DNA of 37,828 bases from Planctomycetales bacterium. Lineage in GTDB: Bacteria > Planctomycetota > Planctomycetia > Pirellulales > Thermoguttaceae. The stretch spans positions 1 to 37,828 of the forward strand of contig SKOZ01000085.1 in the NCBI GenBank assembly GCA_007119795.1. The letters run 5' to 3'. This document shows, piece after piece, positions 23,764-32,700 of the stretch. Position 1 is the first letter of the stretch. Each line of letters opens with the position of its first letter. A model generated the notes under the pieces. That model did no database searches and was not told the origin of the DNA. It was given only the letters and a program-made list of their open reading frames with translations. The translations under genes and the position numbers were made by a program.

Positions 23764-25707
23764 TCAGTTGACCCACACGGGACTGGAGATGGCCTCCTCT
23801 CCGTCGGCCTGCACGAGGCGCACGTAATAGAAGGCAGGTTCCTGGGCGCGGAAGTCGGTATCGCGCCATTCGAGGCGGATCCGGCGTCTGCCCGGCTCGG
23901 TGCTCCATACGACGCGGCCCTGCTTGTTGATCTCGACATGGCTGATCGCGGCGGTGCCCACAGCGTCGATCATGACGGCAGGCGGCGTCTCCGTACGGAG
24001 CTCCGTACCCATCGGCCGGCCGTTGACGCGGACGTCGAGAATGATCCGCACACCGCTGGTGGCGTAGACGCGGCGGTCGTAGAGCGCTCGGAACACCGCC
24101 TCCCGGGTGCGCTCCTGTGCGTAGATGCCCACCAGTCCCATGCCGATCTCCTGGGTCTCCCAGTCATCGCCGGGGCGGAGATAGCCGTAGCCGGGCTTGC
24201 CGTAATGATTGTCGCTGCTGGCCATGATGCCCACACGGTGCCCGGCGGCGAGGAAGGTGCCGGCCCACTCCTCACTGCGGCGGTGCTCGCTGAAGATCTC
24301 GATCAGCCGCTGCACGTCGGGATGGTGGAACTGGGGGTTGCCCGCGCGTCCGCCCCAGTGGGGGATGCAGAGCACGTCCCGGTCCCCGAGCCGCTCCGCC
24401 AGGAGGGCGAAGAGCTCCTCGACGTGCGGCACTTTGGGTGCGGGGCCGTGGTCCATCTGCAGGTTGCGGGGGTCGTAGTAGTTGTCCGAGCGGTAGAGAG
24501 GTGGATCGTCTTCGAGGAAGTAGACGTTGTGGTCGCCGCCTACGTCGCTGTTGCCGCTCCACTCGTAGGCCTGGAGGGTCACGAAGCGGCCGGGGCGATA
24601 GACCTCGTTTGTGACCCGCTTCGAGTGCTCCCACATGGCGTCGACGATCTCGAAGGCATGGTCGGTGACCGCGCAGACGTCGAGCCCGGCCACGCGCTCG
24701 GCGAAGTCGTAGTACTCCTCGACCGTTCCCCGGCCGTCCGAGAAGAGGGTGTGGCCGTGGAGATCGCCCCAGAGGAGCAGGTGCGGGGGCGGTTCGCCTC
24801 GGACCCGCACCGGGTTGCTCTCGGCGCGAAAGCGGCCGTCGCAGGCGACCAGCGTGTGGACGCCCGCTTCGGAGAGGATGACGTCTTCGAAGCGGTGCAC
24901 GCCGCGGTCGGCCTCCGTGAAGGTGTGCTCCGCCAGGGGCTCCCCCGCACCTGCGCCCGGAGTCCGCAGCCGTACCGTCCCGCGGTAGCGCGGCGCCGGG
25001 TTGCCGTAGCGGTCTTCGGCCCGCACCAGGAACCACGTTCTCTGCGTCGCCACGGCGTCCGAGGGCGCAACCACCTGCAGGCGATGCGGCTCGGCGGCAC
25101 GGATTTCCACTGCCGGACTCCGCGCCAGGGGGAGGAACTCGCCGCCCCCTTCAACGTCGGCGTAGCACTTGAAGACGAACCGCTTCTCGTCGAACGGTTG
25201 CACGCGGAGGCCGGGGGAGCCCTGGGAGCGGTCGCCGAAGGTCACCCGCAGCGACTCGCCCGCCTCCAGCCCGCGCTCCGGCAAGAGGACTTCGACGATG
25301 TTCTGCCAGGGGTGGTACTGCGTAAAGAACCGCGGCCCGATACCGAACTCGACGGTCACCTCCACCGCCTGGTTGTCCGCTGTGGCGACGGTCAGGTAGT
25401 TGGCCTCTGCGGGGCGGTCCATCTGGGGCCGCGACCACTGGTGGGCCATGTGCCGCATGGCGATGCGAAGACCGCCCCCCGGCCGCACGCCGCCCTTGCC
25501 CGCCGTGTAGACGAGCGTCCAGCTCTGATGGGAATCGGCCTCGGCCGCCGCCGGACCCTCAAGAACCGCGGAGCCGATGCCCAGCGCCTGCCCCCGAGCG
25601 ACGGCTTCCCGCTCGTTGGGATTGAGGAGGATCGGTTCCTCGCCAGTCTCGGCAAGCGACGCGGCCGCGAGGAGCAATCCGGCCGCCACGAACGGGCAAG
25701 TGCACAT
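23764..25707 (-). CDS. exported DUF3604 (PHP-fold) protein
   Basis: The 647-residue protein opens with a signal peptide (M-C-T-C-P-F-V-A-A-G-L-L-L-A-A-A-S-L-A). The N-terminal half (about 30-310) is beta-rich and includes an Ig-like stretch (D-R-Y-G-N-P-A-P-R-Y-R-G-T). The C-terminal half is the DUF3604 domain, related to PHP-type metal-dependent phosphoesterases. It shows W-G-D-L-H-G-H-T-L-F-S-D-G, V-T-D-H-A-F, C-I-P-H-W-G-G and S-S-D-N-H-Y-G-K-P-G. The His and Asp residues of these motifs would bind a metal cluster. The family's substrate is not established, though it often neighbours sulfatases and glycan-degradation genes. The ATG at 25707 has GGAGACACC upstream and gives the signal peptide; the longer frame does not. 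It is divergent from the Asp-box gene, 250 bases away. Confidence 0.88.
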   Translation of the reverse strand: MCTCPFVAAGLLLAAASLAETGEEPILLNPNEREAVARGQALGIGSAVLEGPAAAEADSHQSWTLVYTAGKGGVRPGGGLRIAMRHMAHQWSRPQMDRPAEANYLTVATADNQAVEVTVEFGIGPRFFTQYHPWQNIVEVLLPERGLEAGESLRVTFGDRSQGSPGLRVQPFDEKRFVFKCYADVEGGGEFLPLARSPAVEIRAAEPHRLQVVAPSDAVATQRTWFLVRAEDRYGNPAPRYRGTVRLRTPGAGAGEPLAEHTFTEADRGVHRFEDVILSEAGVHTLVACDGRFRAESNPVRVRGEPPPHLLLWGDLHGHTLFSDGRGTVEEYYDFAERVAGLDVCAVTDHAFEIVDAMWEHSKRVTNEVYRPGRFVTLQAYEWSGNSDVGGDHNVYFLEDDPPLYRSDNYYDPRNLQMDHGPAPKVPHVEELFALLAERLGDRDVLCIPHWGGRAGNPQFHHPDVQRLIEIFSEHRRSEEWAGTFLAAGHRVGIMASSDNHYGKPGYGYLRPGDDWETQEIGMGLVGIYAQERTREAVFRALYDRRVYATSGVRIILDVRVNGRPMGTELRTETPPAVMIDAVGTAAISHVEINKQGRVVWSTEPGRRRIRLEWRDTDFRAQEPAFYYVRLVQADGEEAISSPVWVN

Positions 25708-25957
25708 GGTGGTGTCTCCGGAAAGGAAGAAAGATATCCTGGACGGCCAAGCCGCCGCGTTTGTAGCACGACGGTCGCCGTCGAGCAAGCGTTCGCTCCG
25801 CGCCGTTTCCGCCCGCGGTTCTCACAAACGATTCAGCCGTTCGACGTTCAACGCCGTGGCAAGCTTGACGGGCCGACACAGCGGGCTGACAATCACGATG
25901 ATCGCAAATCCTCCACGCGCTGCCCCCGCGGACCCCCCCCACTGCAGGAGTCCCGCC

Positions 25958-28252
25958 TTGGACCGCTTCGCCCGCCGCTCGTTTCTGAAGAGAACCACCT
26001 ATGCCGTGGGCGCCGCCACCGCACTCGCACCCGCCGCGCGCCTACTCGGCGCCGATGACACCGTGGTGCCGCGGGCCGCCGACGCGCCGCGGGGCGAAGC
26101 GATCCGCTGGCGCCTCACCGGCCCCGGCGGCGGGGGGTGGATCCATTCCATAGCGTTCGATCCGCACGAGAAGGACGTGCTCTACGTCGGCTGCGACGTG
26201 GGCGGGTTCTACTTCTCTTCGAACGGCGGACGAAGCTACGAGATCCGCAACCGTGGCCTGCGCGACTACTTCATCGAAGTCATCGCGGTCCATCCAGGCG
26301 ATCCGGAAACGATCCTGCTCGGCACCGAGAGCGGCATCCACCGCACGACCGACCGCGGCCAATCGTGGCAGTGGATCCGTAGCGGCTTTCCGCCAGTGCA
26401 CCGCTACCGCTTCACCGCGCCCATCGGTGCCGTATGCTTCGATCCCGGCCGACCGAACGTGGTGTACGCCGCCGTGGGCAGGCCGCATTGGGACAGCGGC
26501 GGAGCGGGCGCCATCTATCGCAGCGACGATACCGGCCAGACCTGGCGCCGTGTCGACGGCGGCCAGTTGCCGGAAGAGGCCGTCGTCAGCGGCCTGGCCG
26601 TCAAGCCCGACGATTCCCGCGTCCTCCTCGCCGCCACCAGCGAAGGCCTCTTCCGCAGCGAGGATGAAGGGGAGAACTGGCGGCTCTCGAGCGAGGGCTT
26701 GCCCCATGGTTACACCGAGAAGCTCGCCTTTGCCCCCTCGTCGCCGGAGCGGGTCTATCTCACGCTCCGCTGCACCGCCCGCGGCGGGGAACCGTGGAAC
26801 GGCGGCGTGTATCGCAGCGACGACGCCGGCCGGACCTGGCAGGCGGCTCACGGCGAAGGGATGCCCCGGCGCGTCGACAGCGGCAGCGACGCGCGGCACT
26901 TCTCCTCCAACCCCAAGTCGCTTGCCGTGGACCCCCGCGACGCGGACGTCGTATACGTCGGCAATCGCGACTGGGTGACCGCCGGAATCTACAAGAGCAC
27001 CGACGGCGGCGAGCACTGGCGCCTGGTCACGCACCGCACCGGCAGCGGAGCGAACATGGACTACGGCTGGATCACCTTCTGGGGACCCCAGGGGGAGTGC
27101 CTGGCACTCTCGCCCGCCGCGCCGGACCGGCTGGCATTCGGCACCAGCGGCCACGTCTTCCTCACCGACGATGCCGGCAGCTCCTGGCAGCAGCGCTACA
27201 CCCGCCAGCTTCCGGACGGCCGCTTCCAAGGCACCGGCTTGGAGGTCACCTGCGCCTGGCGCGTGGTGCCCGATCCCGTGCGCAGGGACCGCGTCTACTA
27301 CTGCTACATGGATATTGGGCTGCTCATCAGCGACGACTGCGGGCAAACCTTCCGCCGCAGCAGCGCCGGCATGAAGATGGGCCAAAACTGCTTCGGCGTG
27401 CTGGTGGACCCGCAGGTGCCGGAGACGATCTGGGCCGCGACCGGCTGGTGGAACCGCAACGAAGGCGACCTCTGCCGCTCCGACGATGGCGGAGCCTCGT
27501 GGCGGGTCGTCGGTCACCCCGACTCCGGGCTGCCTGTCGGCCAGGTGCTGGAAATGGCGCTCGACCTCTCCAGCCCGGTGGGCCAGCGGCGACTGCTGGT
27601 CGCGTCGAATGGCCACGGCTTTTTCGAGTCCCGCGACGGCGGCGACTCGTGGCAGGAAATCAACGGCGACCTCCCCGCCGATGCCGCAAGAGCACCCCGC
27701 GGCCTGCTGCTCGACCCGGCGGATCCCCAGCACATCATCACCGCCACGCGCCGCCACCTCTTCGAGACCCGCGACGGCGGCAGGACCTGGCAGCGGCTCG
27801 ATGCGGAAGACGTCTTCGGCGACGTCAAGCACCTCGCTGCCGATCCTGGGGACTTCGTCATCCTCTACGTCGCCGCGCGCGAATACTACGACCACCAGGC
27901 GAGCCGTTCCTGTCCCGGCGGCGCCTTTCGCAGCGACGACGGCGGGCGGACGTGGCGGCAGATGCTCGATTTCCGTTTCGCGCACTGCGTGGCCGTCAGT
28001 CCGGCCGACTCGCGCATCCTCTACGTGGCCACCACGGACCACCCCTTCCACGACGAACCGGTCGCCGAAGGGGTGCTCAAGAGTACCGACGGCGGCCAAA
28101 CCTGGCACCGCGAGAACACCGGCCTCACGCTGCGCAACATCAAGATGGTCTGCGTCAGTCCGCACGACCCCTCCCTCCTCTTCGCCAGCACCAGCGGCAA
28201 CAGCGTCTTCGTGGGCCGCGACGGTGCCGTGCGCCCACCGCAGGCCCACTGA
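25958..28252 (+). CDS. Tat-exported Asp-box (BNR) double beta-propeller protein, GH74/VPS10-like
   Basis: The 764-residue product starts at a TTG (25958) with GCAGGAG upstream, giving a compact Tat signal peptide with R-R-S-F-L-K at residues 6-11. The ATG at 25898 has no ribosome-binding site and would add 20 residues in front. Thirteen Asp-box motifs of the type S-x-D-x-G-x-T-W can be counted, from S-S-N-G-G-R-S-Y to S-T-D-G-G-Q-T-W, plus a degenerate one at the end. That is the number expected for two seven-bladed propellers as in GH74 xyloglucanases and sortilin/VPS10. V-G-C-D-V-G-G near residue 65 resembles the T-D-V-G-G segment carrying the catalytic base of GH74. A second catalytic acid could not be assigned. 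It may be a glycan hydrolase or glycan-binding protein of the periplasm or surface. Confidence 0.85.
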   Translation: MDRFARRSFLKRTTYAVGAATALAPAARLLGADDTVVPRAADAPRGEAIRWRLTGPGGGGWIHSIAFDPHEKDVLYVGCDVGGFYFSSNGGRSYEIRNRGLRDYFIEVIAVHPGDPETILLGTESGIHRTTDRGQSWQWIRSGFPPVHRYRFTAPIGAVCFDPGRPNVVYAAVGRPHWDSGGAGAIYRSDDTGQTWRRVDGGQLPEEAVVSGLAVKPDDSRVLLAATSEGLFRSEDEGENWRLSSEGLPHGYTEKLAFAPSSPERVYLTLRCTARGGEPWNGGVYRSDDAGRTWQAAHGEGMPRRVDSGSDARHFSSNPKSLAVDPRDADVVYVGNRDWVTAGIYKSTDGGEHWRLVTHRTGSGANMDYGWITFWGPQGECLALSPAAPDRLAFGTSGHVFLTDDAGSSWQQRYTRQLPDGRFQGTGLEVTCAWRVVPDPVRRDRVYYCYMDIGLLISDDCGQTFRRSSAGMKMGQNCFGVLVDPQVPETIWAATGWWNRNEGDLCRSDDGGASWRVVGHPDSGLPVGQVLEMALDLSSPVGQRRLLVASNGHGFFESRDGGDSWQEINGDLPADAARAPRGLLLDPADPQHIITATRRHLFETRDGGRTWQRLDAEDVFGDVKHLAADPGDFVILYVAAREYYDHQASRSCPGGAFRSDDGGRTWRQMLDFRFAHCVAVSPADSRILYVATTDHPFHDEPVAEGVLKSTDGGQTWHRENTGLTLRNIKMVCVSPHDPSLLFASTSGNSVFVGRDGAVRPPQAH

Positions 28253-28286
28253 GCGGGTACGGCAACGGGGGCGCGGGGCGTCGATT

Positions 28287-29624
28287 TCAGCCGAGGTACT
28301 CCGCGGGGAACTTCCAGGGGGCGCGGTATTCGGGCACGGCCGCCTGGGCCGCGGCATCGTCGCCGACGATCGACTCGGTCTCGGGGTCGAAGCGGATGGA
28401 AGGCACCAGGCGGTAGGCGAGGTTCGCCAGCACGATGGAGACGTCCACCTTGATGTGGTAGTCGGCCGAGCAGCTCGGCTGCTCGCGGCTCTTGATGCTG
28501 TCGAGCCACTCCCGCTCGTGGCCCGGCGAGGGGGGGATCGAGGGTTCCGGCGGCTCGAGGCCCTCCATGCGGTCGCCCTCGGGCACGACCTCGTGCATCG
28601 AGTAGTTGGCGTAGAGGGTGCCGTTGGTCCCGTGGAAGTAGATGCCCAGCCTTCGCTGCGGGACCGGTTCGCCGTGGAAGTCGAAGCCGTAGCTGTTCGT
28701 CAGCGACGACATCCAGGTCATGGTCATCGCCGGGTACTGCCAGAGGACCTCCTGATTGTCGTAGGCATCGCCGTCGTCGCGGATGATGTAGCGGCCTCCG
28801 GAGCAGCTCGTCACGGTGGGGTAGCCGAGCTCCAGGGCCCAGATGGGCAGGTCGATGATGTGGGGGGCCATCCCCGGCGTCCAGCCGCCGCTGTAGTCCA
28901 TCCAGGAGCCGTGGTTGTACGAGTTGGCGGCGAGGATGGCGTTGTACTCGATACGCGGCGCCGGCCCACACCAGAGGTCCCAGTCGAGGCCTTCCGGCGG
29001 CGTGCGGTTGGGATCGTGCCCCACGCCCTCGGGCCCCTGGTTCATCACGTTGAACGTCCGGGCCGTGCCCACCGCCCCGAGGTTCCCGGAGCGGATCAGC
29101 TCCACGACGCGGCGGTAGTTCTCGCCGGCGTGGATCTGGGTGCCGATCTGGCTGATCACGTCGTGCTGGCGAATGGCGTTGCGGACGACGAGGCTCTCGG
29201 CCAGGTGGAGCGTCATCGGCTTCTGGAGGAAGACGTCCTTCTTCGCCTCGCAGGCGGCCACGGTCTGGAGGGTGTGCCAGTGCGGCGGGGTGGCGATGAT
29301 CACCGCGTCGAGGTCGGGCTGGTCGAGCATCTCGCGGTAATCGTGATAACCCTTCGCGTCGGGGTGCTGTGCCAGAACGGCTTCGAGCCGCGCCGGCCAA
29401 ACGTCGCAGGCGGCGGCGACGGCCACGTCGTCGTAGCGGGCGCAGTTGGCCAAGTTGGCTCGTCCCATGCCGCCGCAGCCGATGAGGCCGACGTGGATGC
29501 GATCGTTCGCTCCCGGGCGGCGGGCGCGGCCCTGGGCTCGAACGGCCAGAAAGTAGGGCGCTGCCGCTCCTGCCGCGGCTGCCGAGTGCACGAAGCTCCG
29601 CCGGGAAACCTTCGACCCGTCCAT
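28287..29624 (-). CDS. Tat-exported Gfo/Idh/MocA family oxidoreductase
   Basis: The 445-residue protein carries a Tat signal (V-S-R-R-S-F-V-H-S-A at 6-15) and is probably exported folded with its cofactor. The NAD(P)-binding motif G-L-I-G-C-G-G-M-G-R is at 46-55. The family E-K-P motif reads Q-K-P here, with the catalytic Lys at 135; the Glu-to-Gln change is worth noting. The C-terminal beta-sheet domain contains G-G-W-T-P-G-M-A-P-H-I-I-D, where H-x-x-x is usual. The family oxidises or reduces sugars, inositols and related polyols; exported members are abundant in Planctomycetes. The ATG has GAGGTGAGGTA just upstream. It converges with the Asp-box gene (34 bases) and lies 133 bases downstream of the kinase gene on the same strand. 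Confidence 0.93.
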   Translation of the reverse strand: MDGSKVSRRSFVHSAAAAGAAAPYFLAVRAQGRARRPGANDRIHVGLIGCGGMGRANLANCARYDDVAVAAACDVWPARLEAVLAQHPDAKGYHDYREMLDQPDLDAVIIATPPHWHTLQTVAACEAKKDVFLQKPMTLHLAESLVVRNAIRQHDVISQIGTQIHAGENYRRVVELIRSGNLGAVGTARTFNVMNQGPEGVGHDPNRTPPEGLDWDLWCGPAPRIEYNAILAANSYNHGSWMDYSGGWTPGMAPHIIDLPIWALELGYPTVTSCSGGRYIIRDDGDAYDNQEVLWQYPAMTMTWMSSLTNSYGFDFHGEPVPQRRLGIYFHGTNGTLYANYSMHEVVPEGDRMEGLEPPEPSIPPSPGHEREWLDSIKSREQPSCSADYHIKVDVSIVLANLAYRLVPSIRFDPETESIVGDDAAAQAAVPEYRAPWKFPAEYLG

Positions 29625-29757
29625 TACCTCACCTCGCTATGCTGGTGTCTGCGGTTGCTCATACCGACCGGAGGTCGCTCGGCGGCCGGTCCGGTACTGG
29701 TGCCATCGTACCATCGCCGGCGCTGCTGGGAAACGCCGCGGCTGCCCCCCGGAATGC

Positions 29758-32700
29758 TCACGGCTCTGACTCGGCCGAGAGGAGGAATTCGACGGGCGGG
29801 GGGGGCTGGTCAGGGCCGAGGCGGACGTTCACGGTGTCTTCGCGGCCCTCCACCAGGCGGTAGCCGGGTGGGGGAACACAGCGGACCTCATAGTGGCCCG
29901 GGGAAAGCCCCTCGATGACAAACCGACCTGCGGCATCGCTGCGGAACTCCTGCGGGGACTCGGCAATGTCGAAGACGTAGACGATGCCCCGCGGGTCGAC
30001 CGCCTGGCCGCGGGCGGCGACGAAGACCCGCTGCTGATCGGGGTCGATGGCCACAGCCCGACCGAATTGATCGTCGGCCACGGGTTCCGGGGCGTGAAAG
30101 ACCCGGTGCAGTTGCCCGCTGCCGCTATCAAAGAGATAGGCGGCACCGCTGCGACCGATCGCCGACCGCTGGAGGGGAGCGCCGATGAGGATCCAGCCGC
30201 CGCCCATGGCCGCGGCGCGGCCGAACTCGCTCCCAAGTGCCGGCTGCGGAGGATCGATGGGCCGCTGGAGCTCGCCGGAGGCGTCGAAAAGATACGCCGC
30301 TCCCGCACGCGGACCAAAGGTGTCGTCATGGGGCGCCGTGGCGAGGAACCATGGAGAGTCGTCGGCGGCCGCGGCGAGAACGCGGCCGAAATGAGCGTTC
30401 TCGTGCGGGCGGGGATTGTCGACGAATTGCAGGGGCATGCCGGTAGTCCCATCGAGAATCAGGACCCGCCCCGTGTCCTCGGCGGCGAAGTCGTCCCAGC
30501 GGATGCCGACCACGAGCCGCTCACCAACCAGGGCCACTGACCAGCCGAAGCCGTCGAAGGACGAAGCTTGCTCGTTACGGATGGCGAGGCGAAGGCCGCC
30601 GCTGGCAGCGTCGAAGAGGAACGCCGCCCCGGCGTCCGTCTCGGGAATGTCGGCGTAGGGAGCGCCGACGAGCACGCTTTGCGAGGAAGCCGCTACCGAG
30701 AAGCCGAACCAGTCCCACGGGGTGCCTTGGCCGAGCATGGGTCCGGGATTGTCCAGCCGGTTCAGCAGCCGACCCGAAGCGCGGTCGAAGACATAGGCCG
30801 CCCCGGCCAATCGCTCGCCCACGCTGCAGAAGCTGGCGCCCACGACCCACCAGTCTCCGGCAGCCGCCACGGTGCAGCCGAAGCGGTCGCGGGGACGTCG
30901 TTCGGGGCTAGTGAGGGTGTGTGCGGGACGTCCCTCACGATCGAAAACGAAGGCCTGCCCGGGACGGTCCTTCCCGTCCATGCGCGGCGCGGAGGGCGAT
31001 TCCGACTCCCCGGGAGCTCCGACCAGCAGGTTGCCATCGAGATGGGCGAGGGCGTAGCCGAACTTGGCGACATCGACCCCGGCAGGGGGGACGATTACTT
31101 CGTGAACGTCACGGTCGCTATCGAGGAGTTGGACCTCGATCGCGCAATCGGCAAGCACCGCCGACGGCTCCCCAACGCTCCCGGCTAGGCGGACTGTCCC
31201 TTCCAGGAAAATGCCCGGTACGTCGGCGGCTGCGTCGGCGATATCCTCGTCTCCGCCATCGGGGAGATCGACGGGCAACGCAGGGACCGAGGGTACGGGG
31301 ACCGGATCGTCCGCCGGCTCCTCCTGGGAGGACAGCGCTTCGTCCTCGATGGGGCTGGCCGGTTCCGGCTGATCGACTTCCGCTGGTTGGGCCGGCGAGA
31401 CCCCCTCCTCGAGCACCACCGTACCGTAGCCGTCCTCGCGCAGGAACACCGGCCCGTACAGCCCCAGGAAGACGACGGCCACGGCCAACCCGAGGGCGAA
31501 GAGCATCCAACCGGCGCGCACGCTCCGCATTTCGTCGCGCGTGCGGGCGCGACCGAGCCGCTCCGAAAGCGCGGCGGCCGGGGGGCGCAGCGGGGGATCC
31601 TCGACCCAGAGGGGAACCGGTGTTTCGGCGTCCGCCGGCGGAGGATTGCTGGGAGAAGCCTGCGCCGCGGAACCGCCAGGTGGAGCGTCCTGGAAACCAC
31701 GCCCGGCCTCCGTTGCGCGGACGGCTGCCGCGTCGGTATCGGTCGGCGGGTGGCGGCCCGGCCCGACGGCCGCCTTGCAGCGGATCGCTCGCAGGTGCGC
31801 CAACGCCTCGGCTGCAGACGCGTACCGGTCCCCGGGCTCCTTCACCAGGAGCTTGGCCACGAATTCGGAAATTGCCGGTGGCAGACCCGGCGCCGCATCG
31901 GAAAGCGGGGAAGGCAGCTTGTAGGCATGGCTGAAGAGCACGGCCGACGGCGACTCAGCGGAGAAGGGCAGCCGGCCGGAAAAGAGTTGATAGGCCACAA
32001 CACCCAGCGAGTAGAGATCGGTGCGGCCGTCGACCGTCTGGCCTGTTGCCTGCTCGGGGGCGATGTAATCGACGGTGCCGAGCACGGTATTGTGGTCGGT
32101 CCATTGGCTTTCGCGGCTGACCGGCCGCACGAGCCCGAAGTCGACCAGAATGGCGCGCCCGGAATCCCGTTCGATGAGGATGTTGCCGGGCTTCACGTCG
32201 CGGTGGATCAGGCCGCGGGCGTGCGCCGCCTGGAGGCCGCAGAGGCAGTCGTCGAGGACCGCAACCGCCCGTTCCAGCGGTGCGGGACCGCTCTCAGCCA
32301 AGTGGTGGGCGAGCGACTGCCCATCGACGTACTGCATGGCGAAGAAATGGCGGCCCTCCGCTTCCTCGATCGAGTAGACGTGGGCCACGTTGGGATGCGC
32401 AAGCTGCGCGGCGGCCGAGGCCTCGGCTACGAAGCGGCGGAGGTGCTCCGGCTGCGCGGCCATCTCGCGACGGAGGACCTTCAGTGCCACTCGCCGATGG
32501 AGCTTCTCGTCGAAGGCCTCGAAGACCTCGCCCATGCCTCCTTGCCCGATGCGGCGGAGGATGCGGAAATGGCCCAGCCGCGCCGGGGGAGAGGCCTCGG
32601 TATGGACGGAGGGCTGGCTCGATCGGACGGGGACGTCGCCTTCGGCAGCTTCGCCGCACTCGATTGCCGTCCGGGCGGTCTCCCCCGAAAGCTGAGCAGT

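Noticed and set aside
26042..28357. 771-codon open frame opposite the Asp-box protein
   Set aside because: The plus strand carries thirteen regularly spaced Asp-box motifs. The minus-strand frame is low-complexity Ala/Val/Gly/His sequence with no recognisable start.
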